From NCBI GenBank assembly GCA_049999725.1, contig JBNGIS010011009.1, positions 1 through 60,248 on the forward strand: a stretch of 60,248 nt of DNA. The letters are read 5' to 3'. This stretch comes from Haplomitrium mnioides. Lineage: Eukaryota; Marchantiophyta; Haplomitriopsida; Calobryales. Below the pieces are notes generated by a model that worked only from the letters and a program-made list of their open reading frames with translations, made no database searches and was not told where the DNA came from. The translations under genes were made by a program, and so were the position numbers. Positions 43,676 to 54,838 of this stretch are shown piece after piece. How positions within the stretch are numbered: position 1 is the stretch's first letter; each line of letters starts with the position of its first letter.

Positions 43676-44240
43676 CCTTGGCATCGTTGTAAGTCGACTG
43701 TTGAAGTTTGGTGAAGATATCCCTTGGCTTCATCTCATTGAAGCATAAATCTTTTCGGCAACACCTTGAATAGTGTGATTGATGTCTGTGACTGCACAAG
43801 CAGCCCCATGTTGGCTCTGTATCCCTCTCGAATCATCGTGATTTGGACCAAAAGGCTCATATTGAATTTTATCACCTTCCCCGTGAAAAAGGTAAAAGTG
43901 ATGGTCGATGTCTTTAATGGTTTCACAACAAACTAGCCATTTGTAGGCTAGCTTTTGGGGTTCAAGGGACTTCAAAATATTTGAACATCAACAAGGCTTT
44001 GGTTGACCTGGTTTGGGAGCATTGGCATGTGATAATTTTTTTCTAAAGTAGAAAAGAGCAAAAATGAGGGGCAAAAAATTGCACGAAAAAAAGTTCGCAA
44101 AAAACGAAAGGCGAAAAACGGCAAAATCATAAGGAAGTGTAAAAAAATCATGACAAGAAACAAAACCAAAAAGTGAACTCGCGAAAATGGAAAGAAACTT
44201 TCCACTATCACTTTTTTTAAACCCAAATTTCAAAAAACAC
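43676..44240 (-). pseudogene. Gene 2 copy B: first exon
   Basis: On the minus strand LKKVIVESFFPFSRVHFLVL and MPMLPNQVNQSLVDVQIF, then (shifted) LEPQKLAYKWLVCCETIKDI, DHHFYLFHGEGDKIQYEPFG, PNHDDSRGIQSQHGAACAVT, DINHTIQGVAEKIYASM, and KPRDIFTKLQQSTYNDAK before GTAGGA, a GT donor. An 81-codon stretch (43975-43730) is uninterrupted. I do not recognise the fold; a paired Cys and GPNH/QHGAAC are conserved with copy A. Confidence 0.55.
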
Positions 44241-44242
44241 AT

Positions 44243-44453
44243 TTTCCCACAAAAAAAAAGATTTGCGAAGCTCTTGACACGTAGGTTTGCCTAGTACCAA
44301 AAGAATTTAGTGTATAAAGCATTGCTTGCTTTCATCTTTCCAATTTTTTTTCCACTTCCTTCATAGAAATTTCACTATTTTGTCGTTTTGTGAAATTGTC
44401 CTAAAAAACATATCTTTTGGGTATACCAACAAGAATTAAGAGCATTTTTCAAA
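44243..44453. promoter_or_regulatory. Divergent intergenic spacer, copy B
   Basis: AT-rich spacer between gene 2 (minus, from about 44240) and gene 1 (plus, from 44454 or 44496). It aligns in reverse with 35291-35473. A TATA-like GTGTATAAAGC at 44311-44321 is positioned for gene 1. A bidirectional promoter is inferred from the head-to-head layout in two copies, not shown. Confidence 0.4.
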
Positions 44454-46229
44454 ATGCTCTCCTCAATTTTCTTGTTTTTTCGTTCTTATTTTTCAATGGC
44501 TAAAGTGTTCAAAGGCAAAAAGAGGCTAGAATTTCAAGATTCATGTTTGCAGAAAAGTGTTACTTTTGGTATGGAGCTAGAGATAGTTTCACACCCTTGT
44601 TCTGAAGAGGTGGGAGTTGGAATGCCTAAAGCGTCGAGTGTGATGGCAAGGATTTTGGGGAAAAATATGGTGGTTGTTCAATCAGATACATAGATAGAGG
44701 AAGATTGAGCAAGTGAAGCCTATGCACGTATAGGATCAGGGATTGAACCCTATACACACATAGGGTCAAAGAGTGAACCTAATGCGCACATACAATCAAG
44801 GAGTGAAAAACTTGCATGAAAAAGATCGAAGAGGAAACCCAATGCACGATTGGGATCCAAGGCTCAACCTTGTGCACGCAATGGATCTTTATTACTGGTT
44901 AAGTGATCAAAGTTTAATCTTTCTGATGACTACTCCAACAGATCAACAGAAAGACATGCAAGTCAGAATCTCCAGATGGTTGTGGACCTTTCTTTGTCCT
45001 CATCAGATGACGATGATGATGTTCAAGATCCAAATCTGTTTGTTAAAAAAACACAAAAAAAATACAATTGGATGATTGTTTCAATTTTGGAGATGATACA
45101 TTGTCACCCATAGCACCACTCAAACAACAAGTGATTTCTAATCAAGTTGGACCTCTAAACAAGATTGGAAGATTCTCTAGAAACAAAAATCACTTGGAGG
45201 AATCTTTAGACAACAATTTAGGAAACTATTCAAGAAAATAATCTAGATCAAATAACATTTCTATGGAGCTATCGCCAAGAGCACCAATTATTTTACAAAA
45301 AAATTTCCTAATGCTCGAGATGTTGATGAAGATTTGGTTTTGGCATGGTTTAGTTCTCCCAATCCTCAAGATGATCCACATCGATCAAAAACTTATTTTG
45401 AAAGAACCAATAGTGTTGTTGATGATGCTCAAGATCTCAAATGTACTGAATTATCTTTGATGGCTGGATTCGCCTACGTACCAAATCAATCGGCAAGACA
45501 TAAGAATTCTTTATCTGGGTCCAAATCCAAATGGATAAACACTTTACAAGAAAATTCTTTGCCAAATGTCCATCATGACGAGAGCTTTGTGAAGAAAAAG
45601 CTTGATCCGATATCAATTTTGAAATTGAGGAGAATTTCATGTTGTCAAAATAGTTGTTTGTCGTTGTGCAAGACAAATTTTTTTTTAAATGTGAGAGAAA
45701 CGTATAATCGACAAAGCTTGAAGAATCGATATATTACATTGCAGTGGGGAATACCAAGAAAAGACTCTGATGTTGACAATCAATCACTCTTCTTGGCAGT
45801 ATCATTGTTTGTAGAAGAGCCTTCAAATTAACATTATCAGTTGGGAATGATAGAATCTAAAGGATTCAAAATTTTAACAACGCAGATCTAAACTTAGAGG
45901 CATTTTTAGAAATAGAGAATTGTTTTCTAAAGGAGTATTTGTGCATTTATGGATGGACAGTTTTTTTCAGGGATACTATGAGAAAATGCCTACTCACAAA
46001 GCTTGCAACTTGCTCGACAATTTTACAAAATGGAAAGTTTATGACTATTATGCAAGTTATTTGAAAGAGAAAGATCTCGGTTGTATTCTTGATTTTTTTG
46101 GTTTTATAAAACATTGGAGAACTTATTTTCCAAATGTTAAAATTCCAAAATACAATAGATTTGCTATTTGTGAAACTTGCAAAGAAATAATATCACTACG
46201 AGAAAACTCTGTCTTGGAGTTTGACAAAG
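44454..46229 (+). pseudogene. Gene 1 copy B: N-terminal exon of transposase-like protein
   Basis: ATG at 44454 (or 44496, MAKVFKGKKRLEFQDS, which matches copy A better). In order: KASSVMARILGKN, a decapeptide-repeat section (44705-44890), an acidic Ser-rich part (SLSSSDDDDVQDPN), DLVLAWFSSPNPQDD, LMAGFAYVPNQSARH, HDESFVKKKL, a Cys-rich segment RRISCCQNSCLSLCK (about 45628-45672), GVFVHLWMDSFFQGYYEKMP near 45925, then KHWRTYFPNVKIPKYNRF and ICETCKEI (CxxC near 46169-46180). The exon ends EFDK at GGTAAC. 'YY...P....F.K.W...P.VKI.....F..C..C' is the familiar N-terminal half of the same transposase-like group as the LDN..RENKN core. Several stops and shifts; about 590 codons in all. Confidence 0.6.
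44705..44890 (+). repeat. Exonic palindromic repeat, about 30-bp units
   Basis: Units such as CCTATGCACGTATAGG (44719-44734) and CCCTATACACACATAGGG (44748-44765) recur with linkers like TCAAAGAGTGAA. Translation gives decapeptides of the type GSKSEPNAHI. Copy A has the same section at about 34970-35090 (reverse). The palindrome family found in the introns is thus also present in a coding exon. Confidence 0.75.
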
Positions 46230-46733
46230 GTAACAAACTTCTTCTCTTTTAAAACCTATTGTTATTCTAATACTCTTTCACAAGACACAAAGCTTTGTTC
46301 CAGAGACTTTATGATTTTTCAACTTAGTTCAACAAGACATTGGTTATGTTAAGTTGTTTTACAAATAAAGTTGGAGTGAAATAAACCTTAGCAACTAGAG
46401 TTGTGAAGACATACTCCATGCTTCCATAGGGTATGTTGCTTTAAGTTTGAGTCCAAAGCACATCAAGAGTCAAAGAAACCAAGGAAATTGTTCTTTTTGT
46501 TGGTTGTGACCTTAAACTTGAACTTGGTTTTGCTATTGTTGCTTTCAATCCAAAACCCATTGCTAGATAGACAATATCAATACTTGTTTATGTTGTTTGC
46601 AAGCCCTATGTGCGCATAGGTTTTGTTCTTATTTCTTTCAATTCCAATCACGACAACAGTCAATGCAAGCCAAGATATTGATGTTGTTGCTTTTGATCCT
46701 ATACACACATAGGACTAATTATTGTTTTCAGTG
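46230..46733 (+). other. Gene 1 copy B: intron, 5' part
   Basis: It starts GTAACAAACTTC and contains palindrome units CCTATGTGCGCATAGG (46608-46623) and CCTATACACACATAGG (about 46699-46714). It is interrupted at 46734 by CoB; the intron resumes at 55310. Confidence 0.55.
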
Positions 46734-46991
46734 TGTTGAATGATATTTGTTATAGAAAATGCAACATATAGGCTCATTAGCTCAAGGTATGGTGGTCAAT
46801 GCAATCACCTCTCTTCTCTCCTCTCATATTGTATATCTCATCTCAATAATCATCATACCAAAGATAATCATGTTTGTATCTAAGATTAGTACTAAGATAG
46901 TCTACTTACTAATGGTAGATTAGTAACCTAATTATAGATTATGTAAAATATCATCTAATCCTAGTTCTATGTTACTCTATGTATCATAACA
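46734..46991 (-). repeat. CoB 3' LTR and adjoining polypurine tract
   Basis: 258 bp; on the minus strand TGTTATGATACATAG...CATTCAACA. The plus-strand ACTCCCCCTT at 46991-47000 is the complement of the polypurine tract AAGGGGGAGT. Next to it (47002-47026) lies an inverted repeat GTTATAACAT/ATGTTATAAA. Confidence 0.93.
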
Positions 46992-47347
46992 CTCCCCCTT
47001 GGTTATAACATGGAGAATGTTATAAACAATCGTAACACAACAGGAGAGATCAATATATTAAAAGAAGAACTCCAACTCAAACAATAGAATCCATATAGAA
47101 AAATAATGATGTTGCCTTATTAAAACCCTCTCATACTCCTTCGAGGGAAAGAGTACAACCATCCTCATATCATGGATTGTGGAATAGGTAATATAAAAGA
47201 TCATGATGTAAAATGATGAATCATATGGCTATAGGCCATAAAAATATAAAAGAATATAAGAATGAGCCAAATGATATGCCGTTAGAATATAAAATATGAT
47301 CGTCAATAAAATGAAAAAATAGAAAATATCACATATGTTGATGAAGA

Positions 47348-48151
47348 TTATAATAGTCTGGATAGTCGGCGTAGTTCAATAAGATCACAATATTGCTGAT
47401 GTAGTGCAGGAGGTAAAGCCTTCATAAGTAGATCCGCCATATTATCTTCACCGGCGATCATCTGGACTAAAATAGTATCATCTTGTTGCTCATGTGTAAA
47501 AAAGAATTTTGGAGCAATATGCTTAATGCAATCTCCTCTAATAAATCCATGTGAGATCTGTTGCACACATGCCAAATTATCCTCATGGATAATAGTAGGG
47601 TTAGGTAGAGAAGGTAAACCACAAGAAACATAAACATGATCAATCATCCTACGTAAATATTTGCATTCCGTACTGGCTTCATACAGAGCTATTATCTTTG
47701 CATGGTTGGAAGATGTGAAAGTCATAGTTTGCTTAGTACTCTTCCATGATATGGCTGTAGAGCCATATAGGAATACATATCCGGTTTGGGATTTAGCATC
47801 ATCAGGATCCGAAAGGTATCCTGCATCCGCATAACCGATTAGGATTTGATCATTGCTTTTCAAGAAATAAAGTCCTATGTTAGTGGTTCCTTGCAAATAT
47901 CTGAATATTTGCTTAATACCATTCCAATGCCTTATAGTAGGTTGCAAACTATGCTTGGCTAGCAGGTTGATGACAAAGAAAATATCTAGGCAAGTTTGAT
48001 TTGCCAGTAACATAAGAGCTCTTATAGCAGAGAGATATGGTATCTCAGATCCTATGATAGGCTGTATGTCTTTTCTTTTACGGAATAAATCTTTATCTCT
48101 ATCCAGTGTTCTAATCTCTATAGGAGATGATACTGGATGAGATTTATCCAT
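47348..48151 (-). pseudogene. CoB RT C-terminus and RNase H
   Basis: A 267-codon uninterrupted stretch. It holds the RT thumb (MDKSHPVSSPIEIRTLDRDK), then GSEIPYLSAIRALMLLANQT and the connection IRHWNGIKQIFRYLQGTTNI. RNase H follows: GYADAGYLSDPDDAKSQTGY (catalytic Asp block), ISWKSTKQT, SNHAKIIALYEASTECKYLR, HEDNLACVQQISHGFI and HIAPKFFFTHEQQ. These are the textbook copia blocks; the Glu and Asp positions look intact. A stop at 48194-48196 separates it from the RT palm. Confidence 0.9.
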
Positions 48152-48232
48152 ATTAAATTGTTTTAGAACTTTCTTAGTATAAGTACTCTGCTAGACTAAT
48201 ATGCCATCATCAAGGTACTCAAACTGTAGACA

Positions 48233-48493
48233 TTAGCAATAGGTAGTCTTACCAATATCCCTCATATCAAAATTTTTCTTAAGCATAGAAATAGTCTGCT
48301 CAAGTAGGAATTGGTCACCAAATAAGTTTATGTCATCAATATAAATTGCGACAATAATAAATTGTTTTTCAGCATGTTTGATGAATAAACTTGGTGCAAA
48401 GTCATCATAGTGAAAACCCATGGCTATCATCTCCTCTTTAAATCTCTGATACCATATACGACCACTTTGCTTAAGTCCATAAATAGATCTCAT
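48233..48493 (-). pseudogene. CoB RT palm with intact YIDD
   Basis: RSIYGLKQSGRIWYQRFKEE, then FHYDDFAPSLFIKH, then IIVAIYIDDINLFGD: the YxDD active site is complete. It ends GKTTYC at a stop. In-frame stops on both sides are the only visible damage. Confidence 0.88.
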
Positions 48494-49372
48494 GATCTAG
48501 AGAACATATCCATCCTTGGCGAGAGGCATGGATTGATGCATATGGATGACTATAGGTCCAATCTGCCTAGACTGCATCTCATGGACTAAAAGTCCAAGCC
48601 TAGTACTCCCTCTCTTTGGCTTTATATTGGTTGAGGGTAATGAGGTAGATGGGTTGCTAAACGGTTTTCTCTTAGAGACATTCTCCCCCTTAATATGATA
48701 GATATTCTTGGCAATAAGCTATGGGGGAGCTTTCATATAGATTTTGGTATCTAACAGCCCATATAGGTATATTGTCACCACATCTAACTCATGTGTCATG
48801 AGCTCATGTACTATGGAAAAGCCTACTAGGAACCGGTATGTAATAGCATCCATAACTGGGGCGTATGTGAGATCATAGTCTCTCCCACGTATTTGTATAT
48901 AGCCCTTGGCTACAAGGCGTGCGTTATATATGACAATATCACCTTTTTCGTTTCATTTTTTCACGAAAATTCACCTATATCCAATTAAGTGGGCGTCAGA
49001 GGGTACTTGGATTAAAGGTCCGAATACTTTTCTTTTTATCATAGAATCCAATTTGGAATTCATCGCCTTGTCCCATTCAATCCAATCGAGACTGTCCATA
49101 GCTTTATTGACAAACCTTGGATTAGGGGGTACATTGGATATAGTATATGAAATCATGAATGCAAAATTATCATCCATATTCACACTCTCTCTTTGCCATA
49201 ATATCTCAGTGTCCATATAGTGGATTGAAATTTCTTTGTTATTTGGGATCTCTAAAAGAGAGATAGTAGGCTGAGATGGTAGTGTAATAGACGATAATGG
49301 TGGTATAGACACATCATATGAGAATGTAGTCCTCTTTGTCAAAATTCTTTGCCTTAGTTGAGAGTCTTTCAA
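48494..49372 (-). pseudogene. CoB RT N-terminal part and linker
   Basis: From 49372: a linker with SYTISNVPPNPRFVNKAMDS, then WDKAMNSKLDSMIKRKVFGP, VPSDAHLIGYR, a stop, YNARLVAKGYIQIRGRDYDL, TYAPVMDAITYRFLV, and LDVVTIYLYGLLDTKIYMKA. Between KAPP and YGLKQ it has a linker (about 80 residues) absent from ordinary copia RTs, encoding LGLLVHE around the palindrome GGACTAAAAGTCC (48583-48595). Stops near 48955, 48720 and 48498. Confidence 0.85.
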
Positions 49373-49573
49373 GCCTAAAGTGCATTCTCTATTTTGCCTT
49401 GGTAATTGATCACTTGTTGTTATAATAGTGTCCTAAATTGTTGCAGGTACATTTATAGCAAGAGTATGTGATCGTATTACCTTTGCAATCTCATTAAATG
49501 AGTTAGATAATTGTTCGACAATTTTAGTCAAGTGAAGAAGTTTTGTGACTTCATCCTCACATTGCCTTGTTCT

Positions 49574-50430
49574 CTAATCTATCCATAAAGTGGATATTTT
49601 CTCCCATTCTAACTTTTTTGATATTGAATAATTTTTATCTTCAAATAATGATGGGAATATATCCTCATAGAAGTGGCAATCTGCGAATCTAGCTTGAAAT
49701 ACATCTGTTGTGGATGGTTCCAGATATTGTATGATGGATGGGGATTCATATCCTACATAAATTCCCTTTTGTCTTTGAGAACCCATCTTAGTCATTTTTG
49801 GTCCCATAATCGAAACAAGGACTTAGCAACCAAAATAACGTAGATGAGATAGATTGGGAATAATCTTATAGGCAAGCTAATGAGGTGTCAAAGTATTAAA
49901 TGTTGATGGCCTGAATTTTAATAATGAGGCAACATGTAGTACAACGTGGCCTCATGCAAAAACCAGTAATTTGGTTTGCATGAGCATGGGCCTAGCTATC
50001 ATATGTATGCTACGAACAACTCTTTCGACTGTGCCATTTTGAAAATGGACATCGGCCACAGAGTATTGGGTATCTATACCCATGGTTATGCAAAATTCAT
50101 CAAAAGTCTTTGATGTAAACTTCCTTGTATTGTCAACCTGTAGGACTCTTACTGAATTTTCTGGAAATTGAGCTTTCAATTTCATAATATGTGCTAGAAT
50201 CCTAGGAAAGACTAAATTTTGGGTAGAGAGTAATGAGACTTGTGACCATTTTGATGATGCGCAAAAAATAACCAAGAAGTACCGAAAGGGTCCACTTGGT
50301 GGGTCTATAAGGCCACATACATTTGCGTGTAGTCTCTCAAGGAATCAAAGTATATCCATCACAGTCTTGGATATTGATGGTCGTAGGACTAGCTTACCTT
50401 GAGAACATTCGATGCATTTTTTGTTGATCA
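49574..50430 (-). pseudogene. CoB integrase
   Basis: On the minus strand ECSQGKLVLRPSI, FLERLHANVCGLIDPPSGPF (first catalytic Asp reads Asn; CoA has HADVC), VDNTRKFTSKTFDEF (second Asp), then FQNGTVERVVRSIHMIARPM (Glu). After a break the C-terminal part has GIYVGYESPSIIQYLEPSTT and DVFQARFADCHFYED. The Asp-to-Asn change would by itself be expected to abolish integration. Confidence 0.85.
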
Positions 50431-51055
50431 TATGTGGTTTAACGCTAGGAGGAATAGATTTGGACACTTTGAGAATATTCTGAAACATGTTTGTGCCAGG
50501 ATGTCCTAAGCGTTTATGCTATAATATGTTGTGATCAATTTGTTTTGCATCAAGTAAGAAACTTTGAATTTGCATTACATAAAACCCAATGGGATACACA
50601 AACAATGTTTCTTTTATTTCAAATCCTTTAGGAGTGTTTTGTAAAATATGTAATACCTCATGCTGATCTTTACAAGTGCTAGTGTGTATATGGAATCTAT
50701 TATCTCTTATATCTTTAAAGTTAATGAGATTCCTAGTGGCACTTGGTGCATATATAGCAGATTTGATATGTAGTGTAGTTTCTCTTGGCATTGTGATAAT
50801 GGCTTGTCTATGCCCTTCTTCTATCTGGTTATTGCCCATAATTGTTGTCACATTTTGACTTGAGGGCATTATATTTGTGATGAAGGATCTACACTTCAAT
50901 ATAGTGTGAGTGCTGCCACTATCAATTATACATGTATTAATGTCATCCAATTTAGGAACTGAAGATATACACTGTAACATGTGATTTTCTGGAACAGCCA
51001 AATCATTTTCCTTATCAATATAATTGCTCGGTGTATCTGTTTGTTCCATGAACAC
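50431..51055 (-). pseudogene. CoB protease and pre-integrase segment
   Basis: A 178-codon open stretch: CIIDSGSTHTILKCRSF with the DSG catalytic motif intact, IMGNNQIEEGHRQAIITMPR, IYAPSATRNLINFKDIRDN, EVLHILQNTPKGFEIKETLF. It stops at 50519 and continues as KRLGHPGTNMFQNILKVSKS, the pre-integrase H-x-x-L-G-H block. Confidence 0.85.
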
Positions 51056-51109
51056 TCCATGATTTTCTGTAATAGATTGTTTACTCTTATCTTATGCATA
51101 CATTGCAAC

Positions 51110-52003
51110 TAGATGTGCAGTTATTCTGCACATTTTTTTAGTATGGCCCATGGTACCACATCTGTTACATATAGTTGAGCCTCTTGTATTACTTGTAGAT
51201 GGCATATTTCTTCCTCTGTTTTAAGATCAGCCACCTCTTTGTCCTCTTGGAAAAAATGTTCATGTAGAGCTCCTGCCTCTCCCCTTGAATTGGTTATTAT
51301 ACATTCCAGTCATTGGGGTTTCTCCCCTATTTGAGGCTTGCCTGTTGGAACCAAATCTGGTTCTTTCTCATGGCTTTCCTCTATTATTCATTGGTTTATT
51401 GTAATACACTTTGGGTGGTTGAGATAATGGCAGAGTTCCAAGAGGTCTGGTTTTAGAGTCTTTCATAAGTAGATCTTGGTGTTTTTTTGCTAACAATAAA
51501 TATGCAATCAATTCAAAATATCTTCTGAAATTCATATTCTTGTATTGTGTAGACATGATCATATTTGTAGGATGGAAAGTTTATAATGTTTTCTCTATTT
51601 GTTCCTCTTCTAAAACAAGATGTCCACATACAGTTAATTGACTTATAATTCTGAAAAGTTCACTGTTATACTTGGATATTGTTGTAAAATTCTGAACTCT
51701 CAAATTTACCCAATCATGCCTTGCTTTTGGCAGATGGATTGTCTTGGTGTGGTAAAAACGCTCTTTTAAGTTGTCCCACAACACTCTGGAATTACTCTCA
51801 TTTAAATATTGCAATTTAAGAGGATTAGATAGATGTTGTCTAAGAAACACTAAGGCTTGTGCTTTTTGCTGAGCATTGATATCCTCATCTGTGAGGATAG
51901 TTGTTTCCAAACCTTTGGAAACAAGATGAGCTGCAGCATCAAGTGACGAGGAGAGATAATTCTATTCTTCTATATTCAAGCTTTAAAAACTTAGTTTTTC
52001 CAT
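51110..52003 (-). pseudogene. CoB gag
   Basis: Start ATG at 52003-52001 (MEKLSF, stop). Then DAAAHLVSKGLETTI, ALVFLRQHLSNPLKLQYLNE, VLWDNLKERFYHTK, ARHDWVNLRVQNFTTISKYN, ELFRIISQLTVCG (UBN2-type gag), FELIAYLLLAKKHQDLL, and a complete CCHC zinc knuckle CNRCGTMGHTKKMC near 51125-51170. Stops at about 51985, 51960, 51580 and 51365. Confidence 0.85.
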
Positions 52004-54594
52004 CCCTTAAAATGTTGATATGAACAAAGTTTAAGAAGTTAAAAACAGATTTCTTAAAGATTTTGTGTATTAAGTAACTAAATAGAGTTCTGATTTATAA
52101 ATGACATAATGCTTTTATCTTTTTTTTTCTGTTATTTGAATTTTTATAGATCTATAACATAAACATATAACAGAGTTGTTATAGAATATGCTTCCCTCTT
52201 CTTCTTGCTGTAAGCAAAGGGTTGACTCTGTATATTTGAAAATATATGTTGGTGCAGATACTAGAAGCTATTTTGATATCACCAATAGAATGTGGTAATA
52301 AAAACTTTGTTCTCCTTGCAGCTGTAGGCTGATGAAACTGAATCAGATCTCCACAATATGTAACATAGACCTGTGCTATTTGATCATAATATATGAAATT
52401 GTATTTATGAGAAAATAGTGAGTTTGATAGCTGAGATGGTCTTGTATATAGTTGTAAGCCATGTGGATTACTTGTGGCAATTAGCCTGCTCTGATTTGTT
52501 CAAAAGTATGAGCCAACTAATCAGTTTAAACTTATATACTGTGCATAGAATCAGTTTTGTAGATTATATATCCTGAATTCTACAAATACTTATTCTCAAT
52601 TTTGTGCATATATAGAGAATAAGGTATGGTAAAATGTCAAACTATCTATTATAGCTCAAAAATTTGATGCTCACTAGTATTCTGATCTGAGTATCAGGTT
52701 TTTTGTTTTTGTAAAAACAGAGTATTGAAGAGTCTGATATGGATGTAGATATGTTTTAAAAGATTTGATGTTTTATTCTGATTCAAATATTAGAGATAGA
52801 TACTTTCAATGTTTCAAAAATAGATGATTTGATGGATTAATCTGAATGTATGAATCAACTATGAGATTGATCAACCAAAATGAAAGCTGTATATAATTTG
52901 TAGTTCAGCTATAGATCTAATAATATGGTTTTGGTTCTGTTAGGCTTCAAACATTCTGAGGTTTTCTTATTTCTAGATTCTGAAGTAGCTAGAAGCATAA
53001 CACAAATGCTAGCATGTTCAACTGCTATGAATCAAAAATGTAAACTCTTAGTTTGTAGTCAATTTTCCACCAAACATTTGATAGCTCAAACTGTTTGCCC
53101 AAAGCAGGCGATCAAGTTTGTGTCCTCAAAATCAACGAATATGATCGATTAGTTGCATATAGATCAATTTTCACAAGCAGATCATTCTTTCTCTTCAAAT
53201 TGTTAGGTTCGGTAGTCCAATCAAGCCCAAGAGCAATTTGGTGCTTCGGCAAAGACTTAGCTGAGGCTCGGCAAATAATTGATAGCTTCAGTGGATTTAG
53301 TGGAGGCTCAGTAGAAATCTTATAGGTTTGGCAAATTTAATAGCCTCGAGAATAAATCCCATGCTTTGGAATTGCGCCTCAGTACTGTTGCAGACGTCGC
53401 TTCACGAGGGACTTGCGTTTAGTCCCATAAGTAAGCTGTGAAAAACAAATTTGCATATATATAGCTCGCACACTTCCTTCCTTTCGACTATGGCTACCTC
53501 ACCCCTTGCATTTGGAAGTGGGGTCTTGCCAATCCAATAGCTAGACAACACGTGGCAGGATAGGCTAGGCCACAATTAAATAGGGGCCAGCTTTCCCTCC
53601 GAGCTAGATTAGTTTTATGTAGATTTCATTTTTTTCCGCAAATTATCGAAATAGTGATTTAGAGATGTTTCGTCAACTTCTTTTGAAGCTTTTCAAACTT
53701 TCAATATTCACCAAAAAAAAAAATTTCAAACTTTCAATATTTTACAATAAAATTGCTGAAATAGAGATGTATTGCTGTTTTGCCTTGAAATAAGCCTTTT
53801 TTGATGTCAAACTTTCAAATTGGCTCAGTATTATGCTTCGAACTTTCAATATTGTATAATAAAATTTCTGAAATAGCAATAAAGCACATATATAAATATT
53901 TAGAAAAGCATTTCAAAATTTTTATTTTTACCTGAAAAGCCTGAGTCAAACTTTTGCCAAAATAATAATATGTCGATGTTTTAGCACTCCTTCAGAAAAA
54001 CTTTTCGAACTTTCGCATTTCACCTTTTTGAACTTTCGATAAGTCAATGTTAAAATGGTGATTTAGCATTGTTTCACCGCTCAAATGTAACTATTCTTTG
54101 AATGCTTCTTTTCCAAAAGGTGTTTGAAACGTCAATATATCAAGGCTTTGCCATCAATGAGCTTCGTGATTGTAATTTTCTCAAGATTTCAATCGTTTGA
54201 AATCTGAAGAATTCTTTCTCGATTCTCAATCAATTCGATTTATTCAAGTTGCAATCTACTCGAAACTCAATCCAAATTCGGGGAAGATCTTCTTCAAATC
54301 GTCATCTTTCGATTTGATTTCAACTGTCACATGGTCGCAATGCCTGAGCAACCTCAATTCCTCTCTCTTGTGACTCTAATTTTGTCTCAAAATGATGCAA
54401 TGTCCCTTCGATTTCTGCTCTTCAAGAATCAACTCAAATGAGTGTAATATAATATAATATAATATATTATTCAATTTATACAGATTATAGATTTGGACAA
54501 GGGGGAAAATAAAAAATTAGAAAAAAAATCTATATAGAGTATAAAAAAATTATAGAATAGAAAAAAAATTTAAAAATTTACATGAATTTGCAAA
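52004..54594 (-). other. CoB long leader, 2.6 kb, no element gene
   Basis: An unusually long stretch between PBS and gag. 53640-54100 has repeated AACTTTCAATATTxxAxAATAAAATT-like units (about 53690, 53735, 53845) and AT-rich sequence. On the plus strand GCATATATATAGCTCGCACAC (53453-53473) is followed by a short frame MATSPLAFGSGVLP and by CACGTGGC (53550), which look like a TATA box and G-box. Nothing else is recognised. Confidence 0.45.
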
Positions 54595-54606
54595 GTGCTG
54601 ATAACA
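54595..54606 (-). other. CoB primer-binding site
   Basis: The minus strand reads TGTTATCAGCAC directly after the LTR end CAACA: 9 of 12 matches to TGGTATCAGAGC. Confidence 0.7.
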
Positions 54607-54838
54607 TGTTGAATGATATTTGTAATAGAAAATGCAACATATAGGCTCATTAGCTCAAGGTATGGTGGGCAATGCAATCACCTCTCTTCTCTCCTCTAAT
54701 ATCATATATCTCATCTCAATAATCATCATACCAAAGATAATCATGTTTGTATCTAGGATTAGTACTAAGATACTCTACTCACTAATGGTAGATTAGCAAC
54801 CTAATTATAGATTAGGTAAAGTATCATCTAATCCTAGT
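54607..54838 (-). repeat. CoB 5' LTR, main part
   Basis: It is closely similar to the 3' LTR from TGTTGAATGATATTTG to ATCCTAGT. It is interrupted at 54839 by a GyB solo LTR; the last 26 bp (TCTATGTTACTC..ATAACA) resume at 55284-55309. Confidence 0.93.

Noticed and set aside
46770-46815. tRNA-like A-box (TTAGCTCAAGGTATGG) in the CoB LTR
   Set aside because: No B box or clover-leaf partner follows, and the same sequence is simply part of both LTR copies.
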